Shown here: in pieces, positions 24,439-33,307 of the stretch | Numbering within the stretch: the first letter of the stretch is position 1 | Layout of the letters: the number at the start of each line of letters is the position of its first letter | Origin: Ornithinibacillus bavariensis | Lineage (GTDB): Bacteria; Bacillota; Bacilli; Bacillales; Amphibacillaceae | Length of the DNA: 64,000 bases | Reading direction: 5' to 3' | Assembly (NCBI RefSeq): GCF_050433565.1 | Contig: NZ_JBNPWZ010000012.1 | Span: forward strand, 30,019-94,018 | Notes under the pieces: model-generated | The model's database searches: none | What the model saw: the letters and a program-made list of their open reading frames with translations, nothing else | What the model was told of the DNA's origin: nothing | Position numbers and translations under genes: made by a program

Positions 24439-25929
24439 TTATTTAAATGCTCTGGTTGCTGCGACAGCTTTTTTCCATCCATTATATAGATTGTCTCGTT
24501 TTTCTTCGGTTAGATTAGGTGTGAAAGTACGATCAATATTCCATTGTTTTGCAATTTCATTTTTGTCCTTCCAATAACCAACAGCTAGACCAGCTAAATA
24601 TGCTGCACCTAGAGCAGTTGTCTCATTGATTACAGGACGGTCAACCTGAACACCTAATATATCACTTTGGAATTGCATTAAGAAGTTATTTTTAACGGCA
24701 CCACCATCTACTCGAAGTGACTTAACATCGATACCTGAATCTGCAACCATTACATCTACAAGGTCTTTGGACTGATAAGCTAGAGACTCAAGAGTAGCCC
24801 GAATAAAATGCTCTTTTGTTGTTCCACGAGTTAGTCCGAATACAGCCCCACGTGCTTCACTATCCCAGTATGGAGTACCTAAACCAACAAAGGCTGGAAC
24901 AACATACACTCCATCGGTTGAGTCTACTCTAGTAGCATAGTCTTCACTTTCTGGTGCATTATCAATTAATTTCAAGCCATCACGTAGCCATTGAATTGCG
25001 GATCCAGAAACGAAGATGCTTCCTTCTAAGGCGTATTCTACCTTTCCATCAACACCCCAAGCAATTGTTGTTAAGAGACCATTCTGGGATTTCACACCTT
25101 CTTCTCCAGTGTTCATTAACAGAAATCCACCAGTTCCATAGGTGTTCTTTACCATTCCTTTATCAAAGCAAGCTTGCCCAAATAATGCTGCTTGTTGATC
25201 ACCAGCTATACCTGCAATAGGTACTTCTTCACCGAAGAAATGATAATCAACTGTGTTTCCATATACTTCTGATGACTGTCTAACCTCTGGTAACATGCTC
25301 TTTGGTACGGTTAATATTTCGAGCAGCTCATCATCCCATTTTAAATCATAAATATTAAACATTAGGGTACGAGATGCATTCGAATAATCCGTTACATGGA
25401 CTTTTCCTCCAGATAATTTGTAAACTAACCAGCTATCAATAGTACCAAACTGAAGCTCTCCATTATCCGCTTTTTCTCTAGCACCTTCGACATTATCTAA
25501 TATCCATTTCACCTTTGTACCAGAGAAATAAGGATCTAGAAGCAATCCTGTTTTTTCTTTGAATAAATCATTATATCCTTTTTCTCTTAGCTCTTGAACG
25601 ATTCCTTCTGTTTGACGAGATTGCCATACTATTGCTCTATAAATGGGTTTTCCAGTATTTCTATCCCAAACAACTGTTGTTTCCCTTTGGTTCGTTATTC
25701 CGATACCAGCAACTTGGTCAGGTGTTATATCTGCCTTTCTAAAAACATCAGCAATACAAGATAGGACAGAAGTCCAAATTTCATTTGCGTCATGTTCTAC
25801 CCAGCCTGGCTTTGGAAAGAATTGTTCAAATTCCTTTTGTGCGGTTTCAATAATCTCTCCTTCACGATTAAATAATATTGCACGTGAACTAGTTGTTCCT
25901 TGGTCTAAGGATAAAATATAATTACTCAA
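24439..25929 (-). CDS. glpK: Glycerol kinase
   Basis: Phosphorylates glycerol to sn-glycerol-3-phosphate with ATP. 496 residues of the FGGY family: N-terminal D-Q-G-T-T-S-S-R, G-I-T-N-Q-R-E-T near residue 77, G-T-G-G-F-L and the C-terminal D-G-G-A-V-K-N. His230 in V-D-Y-H-F-F-G matches the histidine that HPr phosphorylates in enterococcal and Bacillus GlpK, so the enzyme is probably activated by the PTS. Follows glpF by 45 bp and shares its promoter. Confidence 0.97.
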   Translation of the reverse strand: MSNYILSLDQGTTSSRAILFNREGEIIETAQKEFEQFFPKPGWVEHDANEIWTSVLSCIADVFRKADITPDQVAGIGITNQRETTVVWDRNTGKPIYRAIVWQSRQTEGIVQELREKGYNDLFKEKTGLLLDPYFSGTKVKWILDNVEGAREKADNGELQFGTIDSWLVYKLSGGKVHVTDYSNASRTLMFNIYDLKWDDELLEILTVPKSMLPEVRQSSEVYGNTVDYHFFGEEVPIAGIAGDQQAALFGQACFDKGMVKNTYGTGGFLLMNTGEEGVKSQNGLLTTIAWGVDGKVEYALEGSIFVSGSAIQWLRDGLKLIDNAPESEDYATRVDSTDGVYVVPAFVGLGTPYWDSEARGAVFGLTRGTTKEHFIRATLESLAYQSKDLVDVMVADSGIDVKSLRVDGGAVKNNFLMQFQSDILGVQVDRPVINETTALGAAYLAGLAVGYWKDKNEIAKQWNIDRTFTPNLTEEKRDNLYNGWKKAVAATRAFK

Positions 25930-25974
25930 AACAGTCTCCTCCTTATTATTTCACCATTTCTAAAAACTCTTTCA

Positions 25975-26775
25975 TTAATTATGTGCTTTTTTAATTTCTA
26001 TTGATGCAGCTGCTACTAAAATAATAGCAACAACAGCACTAAACATCCAAAATCCTGCAGAATATACGCCGTCAAATATTGCTTTATAGAAGAACCCTCC
26101 ATAAATACCACCCAATATTGGGCCAATTACTGGAATCCAAGCATATCCCCAATTCGAGCTTCCCTTTCCAGGGATAGGAAGTAAAGCGTGTGCAATTCTT
26201 GGCCCTAAATCACGAGCTGGATTAATCGCATATCCAGTAGGACCACCTAAGGACATACCAATTGCTACAATTAATAGACCTACAATAGCAGGGTTTAACC
26301 CTTCAGTAAACTCATTGATTCCGATAAATAACAATCCAAAGACTAGAACAAACGTACCAATCATTTCAGTTACAAGATTTGATAGTGGACTACTTACTGC
26401 TGGATCTGTAGAGAACACAGCTAGTTTAAGCCCTGGATCTTTCGTTTCTTTCCAATGTGGTAAAAATGCAAAATAGACTACTGCGGCACCAATGAATGCT
26501 CCTATCATTTGACCAGAAATAAACATTGGTACTTTAGACCATGGAAAATCTCCAATCGATGCAAAAGCTAATGTTACAGCAGGGTTTAGATGCGCACCAG
26601 AAATACTACCAGCGGCATATACCCCCATTGTTACAGCTAGACCCCAGCCTAATGTGACTAGTACCCAGCCGCCACCTTCGCCTTTTGACTTATTTAAAAT
26701 ATTAGTAGCAACCACTCCACCACCGAAAATGATAAGGATCATGGTACCAATAAGTTCTGCTACAAATTCTGACAT
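25975..26775 (-). CDS. glpF: Glycerol uptake facilitator
   Basis: Aquaglyceroporin channel, 266 residues, six membrane helices. The two pore motifs are present: S-G-A-H-L-N-P-A-V-T and Y-A-I-N-P-A-R-D; the Asp after the second marks the glycerol-conducting class. First gene of glpFK. The leader has a terminator hairpin, and a clear sigma-A promoter with a cre site lies before it. Confidence 0.97.
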   Translation of the reverse strand: MSEFVAELIGTMILIIFGGGVVATNILNKSKGEGGGWVLVTLGWGLAVTMGVYAAGSISGAHLNPAVTLAFASIGDFPWSKVPMFISGQMIGAFIGAAVVYFAFLPHWKETKDPGLKLAVFSTDPAVSSPLSNLVTEMIGTFVLVFGLLFIGINEFTEGLNPAIVGLLIVAIGMSLGGPTGYAINPARDLGPRIAHALLPIPGKGSSNWGYAWIPVIGPILGGIYGGFFYKAIFDGVYSAGFWMFSAVVAIILVAAASIEIKKAHN

Positions 26776-26834
26776 GTAAAATCCCCCATTCTATAATTGG
26801 AAACGTATTCAACAAGTTGTATACATGTTGACAA

Positions 26835-26895
26835 TACAAAAAGCCCACACTTAGTTTGTATACTCCATAACAGAATATACGAATAAGTGTGGGCT
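26835..26895 (-). promoter_or_regulatory. glpFK leader terminator (probable GlpP target)
   Basis: AGCCCACACTTA (26842-26853) pairs with TAAGTGTGGGCT (26884-26895); the - strand then has TTTTTG. It lies about 35 bp downstream of the -10 and some 65 bp before glpF, as in the GlpP-controlled B. subtilis leader. Confidence 0.8.
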
Positions 26896-26930
26896 CGATG
26901 TCTCCGTCACATGAATTAACTTGTACTGTT

Positions 26931-26959
26931 ATTCTACTCCTCCATGAAACCGTTGTCAA
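26931..26959 (-). promoter_or_regulatory. glpFK sigma-A promoter overlapped by a cre site
   Basis: On the - strand TTGACA (26959-26954), 17 bp, TAGAAT (26936-26931). A cre site covers the -35 and spacer: 26944-26959 reads ATGAAACCGTTGTCAA, which fits WTGNAANCGNWNNCWW at every fixed position. CcpA repression would therefore add to GlpP control. Confidence 0.88.
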
Positions 26960-27109
26960 CGAATTATTTTTTAATAATTTTAGTTTCCAACGTTTTAAAT
27001 TGGAGGTGCTTACTGCTTTAGCTCCGCTTCCTAAGACATATAGAACATTTTGCTCGGACCTATTAAAGCCAGATACCCCCGTTTATTCCCACTTATGGAT
27101 AATTTTCCA

Positions 27110-27160
27110 TCAAATGATAAAAGAATCCCTTCAAAGTAATCTTTCTCTTTGAAGGGATTC
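27110..27160 (-). terminator. Terminator after dhaM
   Basis: GAATCCCTTCAAAG (27123-27136) pairs with CTTTGAAGGGATTC (27147-27160); TTTTA follows on the - strand. Confidence 0.85.
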
Positions 27161-27184
27161 AAATAAATATGCTAAATCTAAGTC

Positions 27185-27559
27185 TTATTTAACAGCTTTT
27201 TCAGCTGCTTCTTTTACTTCCTCAAGCGTTTTTCCCATCCCTGATTCAACTGATGCAACAAACGCACCCTCTAGGATAGGAGCATTTGCAATTTCAATGT
27301 TTTCGTGCTCTGACAATTCAATAGCTAATTCTGCATTCATCATTGCACTTCCAATATCGTAAAATAAAAGGACACCTTTTTCACTATAAGCATTTTCAAT
27401 TGCTTGCAAGATCTTCTCTACACTGGTACCTATTCCATGATCTTCAGTGCCACCAGCTGGCTCTACTACTACATTTGGAACCATTTGATTAATAATATCT
27501 TTAATTCCCTTAGCCACTTTAGAACTATGTGAAATTAATACAATTCCTACATGTGACAT
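27185..27559 (-). CDS. dhaM: PTS-dependent dihydroxyacetone kinase, phosphoryl donor subunit
   Basis: EIIA-man-like domain that accepts phosphate from HPr and passes it to ADP on DhaL. 124 residues, only this domain, as usual in Gram-positives; the E. coli form carries extra HPr- and EI-like domains. The phospho-His lies near residue 11 in L-I-S-H-S. Last gene of dhaKLM, 2 bp after dhaL. Confidence 0.93.
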   Translation of the reverse strand: MSHVGIVLISHSSKVAKGIKDIINQMVPNVVVEPAGGTEDHGIGTSVEKILQAIENAYSEKGVLLFYDIGSAMMNAELAIELSEHENIEIANAPILEGAFVASVESGMGKTLEEVKEAAEKAVK

Positions 27560-27561
27560 TG

Positions 27562-28182
27562 TTATACACCTTCCTTTATTACATCTGAAAGTGCAGAAAA
27601 AATGTAATAGGAAGAAACTGATCCTGGATCTAGATGGCCTACCGAGCGCTCACCTAAATATGCAGCACGTCCTTTTTTAGCTTCTATTGCTTTCGTGGCT
27701 TCCATAGCATTTTTTGCAGTTGTTTCGATAGTGACCGCTTCAAAATCACTATCCTTTTGTAATTGCTCAACAATTGGCTCCCAAACATCTACAAGTGTTT
27801 TTTCCCCTGTGCTAGCTTTTCCACGCATCTTAATTCCATTTAGCGCTTCGGATACCGCATTAACAAATAGAGAATAATCTATCTTCTCTCTACCTTTAAG
27901 CGATGTAGACATCTTTAAGAATGCTGTACCATATAATGGTCCAGATGCACCACCAACTTTTGATAATAGGGTCATAGACACATCCTTTAAAACGTCAGAC
28001 ACTGTAGAATAATCAGTTGCCTTAATTTTTGTCACTACTTCATTAAACCCACGTGCCATATTGATACCATGATCCCCATCCCCAATTGCTCTGTCCAACG
28101 CGGATAAAAAATCTTTATTTGTCTGTATTTTTTCGTTGGATTTTTCCATCCAGGTGATAACATGATTGACTTGCAGTTCCAT
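27562..28182 (-). CDS. dhaL: Dihydroxyacetone kinase ADP-binding subunit
   Basis: 206 residues; binds ADP/ATP and magnesium and phosphorylates dihydroxyacetone held on DhaK. The metal-binding pattern G-D-G-D-H-G-I-N-M is at about residues 31-39 and G-A-S-G-P-L-Y-G-T follows near residue 78. Middle gene of dhaKLM, with 15 bp to dhaK and 2 bp to dhaM. Confidence 0.95.
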   Translation of the reverse strand: MELQVNHVITWMEKSNEKIQTNKDFLSALDRAIGDGDHGINMARGFNEVVTKIKATDYSTVSDVLKDVSMTLLSKVGGASGPLYGTAFLKMSTSLKGREKIDYSLFVNAVSEALNGIKMRGKASTGEKTLVDVWEPIVEQLQKDSDFEAVTIETTAKNAMEATKAIEAKKGRAAYLGERSVGHLDPGSVSSYYIFSALSDVIKEGV

Positions 28183-28197
28183 TCAAACTACTCCTCT

Positions 28198-29193
28198 CTA
28201 TCGGCGAAATGCTGGAGCTTTTGATTCAGCATCTAAAAGGGATTTTAACTCTTCGTCTACTTTTAATAACGTTACGGAACAACCTGCCATTTCCAGAGAT
28301 GTCATATACTCTCCGACAAATGTATCATATATCTTAATTCCTTTTTCAGTAAGAATATTATTTACTTCCTTATTTACAATATAGAGTTCCATTTCGGGAG
28401 TAGCACCTAATCCATTGATCATAACAGCAACCTCGTCACCACTTTTTAAATTCATATCATCAAGAACTTTCTCCATTAGTTCTGTAGCAATGTCATGTGC
28501 TGTTGTAACTTCTGTTCGCTTTATTCCTGGTTCTCCATGAATTCCGATTCCAACTTCCATTTCATTATCTTTTAGTTCAAAGCTAGGCTTCCCTGCTGCC
28601 GGTACTATACATGGAGTTAGTGCCATACCAATGGAACGAACATTGGCGACCACTTTTTCAGCTACCGCTTTTACTTCCTCCAATGAGGCACCTTGCGTAG
28701 CTTTTGCTCCAACAATTTTATGAACGAATACTGTACCAGCAATTCCTCGGCGTCCTGTTGTAAAGGAGCTATCCTCAACAGCGACATCATCATTAACAAC
28801 AACCTGCTGTACATTAATTCCTTCCGCTTCAGCCAATTCAGCAGCCATCTCGAAGTTCATCACGTCACCAGTATAGTTTTTGATGATGAGTAACACACCT
28901 TCTCCACTATCAACTGCTTTAATAGCCTCTAAAACTTGATCAGGGGTAGGGGAAGTAAATACCTCTCCAGCGACAGCTGCATCTAGCATACCTTTGCCGA
29001 CATAACCAGCATGTGCAGGCTCATGACCACTGCCACCGCCACTAACTAAACCAACCTTATTGGAAACTGGTGCATCTTCACGAACAACTACCGTGGTATT
29101 AGGCAATAATTTCACATCATTAGGATATGCAGCTACAAATCCTTCTAACATATCCTTTACTACAAAATTAGGGTCATTAATAATCTTTTTCAT
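28198..29193 (-). CDS. dhaK: Dihydroxyacetone kinase substrate-binding subunit
   Basis: 331 residues; binds dihydroxyacetone covalently as a hemiaminal. The histidine that does this is His219 in G-I-G-I-H-G-E-P-G (His218 in E. coli). His57 in G-H-E-P and Asp110 in Y-T-G-D-V complete the site. First gene of dhaKLM, next to the glycerol genes, so dihydroxyacetone enters the same triose-phosphate pool. The start ATG has GAGGAGG upstream. A perfect palindrome lies 21 bp before the start. Confidence 0.96.
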   Translation of the reverse strand: MKKIINDPNFVVKDMLEGFVAAYPNDVKLLPNTTVVVREDAPVSNKVGLVSGGGSGHEPAHAGYVGKGMLDAAVAGEVFTSPTPDQVLEAIKAVDSGEGVLLIIKNYTGDVMNFEMAAELAEAEGINVQQVVVNDDVAVEDSSFTTGRRGIAGTVFVHKIVGAKATQGASLEEVKAVAEKVVANVRSIGMALTPCIVPAAGKPSFELKDNEMEVGIGIHGEPGIKRTEVTTAHDIATELMEKVLDDMNLKSGDEVAVMINGLGATPEMELYIVNKEVNNILTEKGIKIYDTFVGEYMTSLEMAGCSVTLLKVDEELKSLLDAESKAPAFRR

Positions 29194-29213
29194 TATTATT
29201 CCTCCTCAGGATT

Positions 29214-29239
29214 ATTGAATGTTCACACCAACATTCAAT
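29214..29239. promoter_or_regulatory. Palindrome in the dhaK leader, candidate operator
   Basis: ATTGAATGTT (29214-29223) and AACATTCAAT (29230-29239) are perfect inverted arms with a 6-base spacer, just upstream of the dhaK ribosome binding site. Confidence 0.55.
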
Positions 29240-29311
29240 TGAAAAATAACCCTACCGCTTATCTCTATTTTAGTGCATCGATTTTATTAATTCTAGAAAT
29301 TGACACTATCT

Positions 29312-29358
29312 ATCCTAACCAAAACGCATCGTAAAATACGATGCGTCTTGGTTAGGAT
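29312..29358 (-). terminator. Long hairpin after the DUF3870 gene
   Basis: About 22 paired bases: ATCCTAACCAA and AACGCATCGTA on the left arm match TACGATGCGT and CTTGGTTAGGAT on the right, with one mismatch. The inner ACGCATCGT/ACGATGCGT stem is followed by TTTTGG on the - strand. Probably a terminator; without a long T run it may also act as an mRNA stabiliser. Confidence 0.6.
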
Positions 29359-29374
29359 TTCGTACAAAATCTAA

Positions 29375-29698
29375 TTAAATCTTATTCATTTTTTCTAAAT
29401 TGATTATATACTGCTTATGTAAATCCTTTAAAGCAGACACAATCGCGTTCCCAGCTTTTCCCATATAATGTAACTTGACTGCATCTACAGGCGAATCAAT
29501 TCCATCCTGCAAACTATAGCCCCTTAATAATTGCTGAACAAAATCACGTCCATGTTCAGTTGCCAATGTACAGCTTGCTGCTACAATGACACCGTACTTT
29601 CGATCAATTTCTGCTGTAATAGTAAGGGTTTCATACATATTTTGTGCTGCCATTCCAGATGGCAATCTCGCATGACCTGCAATGAAAACGGTATTCAA
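29375..29698 (-). CDS. DUF3870-like protein
   Basis: About 107 residues, cytoplasmic, starting I-A-G-H-A-R-L-P-S-G-M-A-A, which I associate with DUF3870. No known activity. I choose TTG at 29698: GGTGG lies 6 bases upstream and the start is 1 base after the IclR stop, which implies translational coupling. The longer frame from 29737 would overlap the IclR coding end by 38 bp. Probably related to the regulator or to the lysine operon by position only. Confidence 0.65.
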   Translation of the reverse strand: MNTVFIAGHARLPSGMAAQNMYETLTITAEIDRKYGVIVAASCTLATEHGRDFVQQLLRGYSLQDGIDSPVDAVKLHYMGKAGNAIVSALKDLHKQYIINLEKMNKI

Positions 29699-29699
29699 A

Positions 29700-30467
29700 T
29701 TATTCCACCACCCCTTGCACGAATCCACGAAATCCAAGCTCTCTTGAGATATTTTCGGCAGTTTCTTTTGTTTTCATTTTTATGTTGGTTAAATTTTCTC
29801 CTTCAAAATATGTCGACAACCCACTAACTGTTAAAGCAGCAATTACATGATTACGGTAGTCAAATATCGGATAAGAAATACCTGTAGTATTCTCATCCTG
29901 TTCTCCAACACTGTAGGAATAACCCTTTTTTTGAATCTCTACTAACTCTTTTTTAAATCTTTCACTGTTAATTTTCCCTTCTAATTCTGCGTCATGTAAT
30001 ATCTCTTCTTGCTTATCCTTAGGTAAATAAGCCAACAGTAATTTCGGACCGGAACCCATATATAATGGTGCATTCTTACCTATTCTTGTATATAGACGGA
30101 TTGCTTTATTACTTTCAACCTTCTCAACATATGTTGCTTCATCGTGATTTACTACAACAAGGTGAACAGCTTCCTGTATGGAACTTGCTAATTCTTCCAT
30201 ATAGGAATAGGCAATCCTTCTAACCTCTAGCCGATCAGAAACTAGTTGGCCTAATTCCAATAGCTTTAATCCTAACCGATAGCGGGTATCATGCTCACTT
30301 TCTTTTTCTTTGTAAACATAGTTCATCGATTCTAATGTGGTTAGTAATCGATAAGCTGTTGGTTTTGGAAGATTAGCCCTTTCAGAAATTTCCTTTAAGG
30401 ATAATTCATAATTATTTTCATCAAATAGATTTAATAAATGAAGTGCCTTTTTTACACTCTGATTCAT
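29700..30467 (-). CDS. IclR-family transcriptional regulator
   Basis: 255 residues. The N-terminal winged helix is at about residues 5-65 (L-K-E-I-S-E-R-A-N-L-P-K-P-T-A-Y-R-L-L is the recognition part) and the C-terminal IclR effector domain follows, with G-x-S-x-P-I-F-D near residue 205. It sits directly downstream of the lysine operon, separated by a terminator, and next to dhaKLM. The IclR-like palindrome at the lysine operon promoter makes that operon its most likely target. Confidence 0.9.
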   Translation of the reverse strand: MNQSVKKALHLLNLFDENNYELSLKEISERANLPKPTAYRLLTTLESMNYVYKEKESEHDTRYRLGLKLLELGQLVSDRLEVRRIAYSYMEELASSIQEAVHLVVVNHDEATYVEKVESNKAIRLYTRIGKNAPLYMGSGPKLLLAYLPKDKQEEILHDAELEGKINSERFKKELVEIQKKGYSYSVGEQDENTTGISYPIFDYRNHVIAALTVSGLSTYFEGENLTNIKMKTKETAENISRELGFRGFVQGVVE

Positions 30468-30492
30468 TTTGATTCTCCTTGCTGTGCAACTA

Positions 30493-30521
30493 GAAAAAGG
30501 GCCCTCTGCCTAGACAGAGGG
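30493..30521 (-). terminator. Terminator after lysine 6-dehydrogenase
   Basis: CCCTCTG (30502-30508) pairs with CAGAGGG (30515-30521); the - strand continues CCCTTTTTC. Confidence 0.8.
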
Positions 30522-30531
30522 TTACACCTTG

Positions 30532-31704
30532 TTAACTTCTTACCTTTGCTTCTTCCTTCATTTCCATTTCCTTGATTACGACTCCACGCTTCGCCATTTC
30601 CTGGATATAAACATCTCCAGGTACGATTTGTTCAGGAGGATATACACCTTTTTTATCGATTGTTCCATTACCAATCATTTGAGCGACAACAGATATGGTA
30701 TTTGCTGTGGCTCTAGCCATAGCGGTTACCTGATGTTTTCTGTCTTTAAAAGTAGCCATTTCATATTGGTAAGTTGCTTCACTTCCATCTTTTATACCGG
30801 AAACGACAACTCTTAATAGAACCGCATCATCTTTTTCCCCTAACTCGACAATCGGGTCTAAAACCTTTAAAAATACCTCTCGCGGTTTAATCTTTTGTCC
30901 ATTTAGTTCTATTTCATAATCATTTCGGGTTAAATTTAAATCCACTAATAATTTAAATTTCTCCGCATGACCTGGGTAACGGATTGTTTTATACTCCAGT
31001 GTTTCTAGATGCGGATAAGAAAGCGATAGTGTTGATGTACCACCTGAAGTATGGAAAGCTTCTAATGGACCAAATTTTTCAAAATGTAGTCGTTCCACTT
31101 CAGATAATGATGGAATTTCCTGCTTAATACCGTTTCGAATGATTAATGATGGATCTGTATAATGGTCAAATAATCCTTCCATTGAAAATACATGATAATA
31201 TTCTAGTGGTGGCTCAGGCTTAACAGGAATTCCTCCTACATATAGCTTGATAGATTTTACTTCATCTAGTTTACTAGCTCCATAGCCTGAAAGAATGTTT
31301 ATCATACCAGGTGCTACACCCAGATCAGGAATTAGAGTTACCTTTGCAACTTCTGCATCCTCATGCATTTCAATAACTTTGTCTGTTATATGACCGATAT
31401 GGCCACCAAGATCAACTGAGTTTACTCCGACTTGAATTGCTGTTTTCGCTACAATCTCATTAAAGGAGTAAAATAACGCATTTATAATGACATCATATTG
31501 GCGCATAAATTCAGCTAACTCCTTTTCGTTAGATGCATCTACTTGAAAAGCAGTTAGTTTTGAGGAATCTAATTGATCAACTACCTTCTGTGCACGCTCT
31601 AAATCAATATCAGCTAATCCAATAGAGGTTACCCCTTCACTTGCTGCGAGGTCCCTAGCAGCTTCTTTTCCCATTAATCCTGATCCTAGTACTCCTACTT
31701 TCAT
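30532..31704 (-). CDS. lysDH: L-lysine 6-dehydrogenase (lysine epsilon-dehydrogenase)
   Basis: NAD-dependent oxidative deamination of the epsilon-amino group of lysine to 2-aminoadipate 6-semialdehyde, which cyclises to piperideine-6-carboxylate. 390 residues. The Rossmann motif G-x-G-x-M-G is at residues 7-12. Long blocks such as D-L-G-G-H-I-G-H-I-T-D, P-D-L-G-V-A-P-G-M-I-N-I-L-S-G-Y-G-A-S and A-F-H-T-S-G-G-T-S-T-L-S agree with the Geobacillus LysDH as I recall it. General annotation may say saccharopine dehydrogenase family. Last gene of a four-gene operon with an aldehyde dehydrogenase, a TPP enzyme and an aminotransferase; the gap to the aldehyde dehydrogenase is 98 bp. Confidence 0.88.
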   Translation of the reverse strand: MKVGVLGSGLMGKEAARDLAASEGVTSIGLADIDLERAQKVVDQLDSSKLTAFQVDASNEKELAEFMRQYDVIINALFYSFNEIVAKTAIQVGVNSVDLGGHIGHITDKVIEMHEDAEVAKVTLIPDLGVAPGMINILSGYGASKLDEVKSIKLYVGGIPVKPEPPLEYYHVFSMEGLFDHYTDPSLIIRNGIKQEIPSLSEVERLHFEKFGPLEAFHTSGGTSTLSLSYPHLETLEYKTIRYPGHAEKFKLLVDLNLTRNDYEIELNGQKIKPREVFLKVLDPIVELGEKDDAVLLRVVVSGIKDGSEATYQYEMATFKDRKHQVTAMARATANTISVVAQMIGNGTIDKKGVYPPEQIVPGDVYIQEMAKRGVVIKEMEMKEEAKVRS

Positions 31705-31802
31705 CTAATCACTCCTTATATATATTTCGTATATTTCTCCGTTTTGCAGGCTATACCTTTTTTAGCTCCATGTCGTGCTGTACCCTATACATAAATCCTG
31801 TT

Positions 31803-33293
31803 TTACTCTACATCAATCTGAGCACGCTGTAATTTTCCACTATAATCTACATAAACAGATTTCCATTCTGTGAATACGTCTAATGCTTGGACTCCAGAAT
31901 CACGATGTCCGTTACCAGTTCCCTTTGTTCCACCAAATGGTAAATGAATCTCTGCACCAGTTGTTCCTGCATTAACATAAACTATTCCAGTATCTAAATC
32001 ACGTTGTGCTTGGAACACTCGATTAACATCTGTTGTAAAGATGGAGCTAGATAGCCCAAATGTGACACTATTATTTACCTCAATAGCTTCTTCAAAGCTT
32101 TTTACTGGAATTAAAGAAACTACTGGACCGAAAATCTCTTCCTGAGCAATACGCATGGAATCCTTTGCATCTGTAAATAATGTAGGTGCAAAGAAGTTAC
32201 CATTTGCATATTCCTCATCAGTCAATTCATATCCGCCAGCTAGAAGCTTAGCTCCTTCATCTTTTCCGATTTCGATATATTTCTTAATCTTTTCAATTCC
32301 AGCCTTGTTGATAATTGGACCAACCTTAATGGTAGAATCTAAGCCATTTCCAATCGTCAACTTTTCCATTGCTACTAGTAAACGTCCTTCAAGTGCTTCC
32401 TTAACTTCCTCATGAACAATAACGCGACTACAAGCTGTACAACGTTGGCCACTTGTTCCAAAAGCACTCCATAAGATCCCTTCTACAGCTAAGTCGAGAT
32501 CTGCATCATCCATTACGATTACAGCATTCTTGCCCCCCATTTCTAGGGAGACTTTCTTTAATTGACGACCACATTCGGAAGCTATATTACGCCCAGTCTC
32601 ATTAGATCCGGTGAAGGATATTACCCGTATATCATCATGATGCACCATCGCATCTCCAACCTCTGAGCCACTACCGAATACGACGTTAATAACTCCCTTA
32701 GGCAGACCCGCATCCTCGAATACCTTCGCAAGCTCATAGGCCATAATTGGGGTTTCTGTTGCTGGCTTCCATACAACTGCATTTCCAGCGACAATAGCTG
32801 GGAAGGACTTCCAGGTTGCAATAGCAATAGGGAAGTTCCAAGGGGTAATTATTCCCACTACACCTATTGGGGCACGTACACTCATCGCAAACTTATCCTT
32901 TAGCTCGGAAGGAGTTGTTTGTCCAAAGAGGCGTCTACCCTCTGCTGCCATATAAAATGCCATGTCAATACCTTCTTGAACCTCCCCACGAGCCTCCTCC
33001 AAAACCTTACCATTTTCCATCGTCAGGAGCTGTGCGAGTTCCTCTTTTCTTTCTTTCAAAAGATATCCAACTCGATATAATACTTCCGCACGCTGTGGTG
33101 CTGGAATAAGTGCCCATTCTTTTTGTGCTTTCTTCGCCGCTTCAACTGCAGCATCTACACTTGATGCATCTGATAAAGGAACATCTAAAATCGCTTCACC
33201 TGTAGCTGGGTTAATTACTGGAGTCATTCTCTCTACCTCAACCCACTCACCGTTGATATAATTTGCTAGTTTCTTAGTTTTAACTTCTACCAT
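31803..33293 (-). CDS. Aldehyde dehydrogenase, probable 2-aminoadipate semialdehyde dehydrogenase
   Basis: NAD(P)-dependent oxidation of an aldehyde. 496 residues; catalytic Cys285 in G-Q-R-C-T-A-C and Glu251 in L-E-M-G-G. The C-terminal substrate loop reads A-G-T-T-G-A-E-I-H-L-P-F-G-G, with the G-A-E-I motif also found in antiquitin-type enzymes. Placed between lysine 6-dehydrogenase and the TPP enzyme, the natural substrate is the semialdehyde made by the former, giving 2-aminoadipate. ATG start with AAAGGAGG 7 bases upstream. The family is certain; the substrate is inferred from context. Confidence 0.88.
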   Translation of the reverse strand: MVEVKTKKLANYINGEWVEVERMTPVINPATGEAILDVPLSDASSVDAAVEAAKKAQKEWALIPAPQRAEVLYRVGYLLKERKEELAQLLTMENGKVLEEARGEVQEGIDMAFYMAAEGRRLFGQTTPSELKDKFAMSVRAPIGVVGIITPWNFPIAIATWKSFPAIVAGNAVVWKPATETPIMAYELAKVFEDAGLPKGVINVVFGSGSEVGDAMVHHDDIRVISFTGSNETGRNIASECGRQLKKVSLEMGGKNAVIVMDDADLDLAVEGILWSAFGTSGQRCTACSRVIVHEEVKEALEGRLLVAMEKLTIGNGLDSTIKVGPIINKAGIEKIKKYIEIGKDEGAKLLAGGYELTDEEYANGNFFAPTLFTDAKDSMRIAQEEIFGPVVSLIPVKSFEEAIEVNNSVTFGLSSSIFTTDVNRVFQAQRDLDTGIVYVNAGTTGAEIHLPFGGTKGTGNGHRDSGVQALDVFTEWKSVYVDYSGKLQRAQIDVE

Positions 33294-33307
33294 TGTAGTG
33301 CCTCCTT

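Noticed and set aside
26889..27152. Plus-strand frame between glpF and dhaM
   Set aside because: It runs through the glpF promoter, the cre site and the dhaM terminator.
30532..31704. Saccharopine dehydrogenase as the product
   Set aside because: The sequence blocks match lysine 6-dehydrogenase of Geobacillus, and no partner saccharopine reductase or lysine-2-oxoglutarate reductase gene is present.
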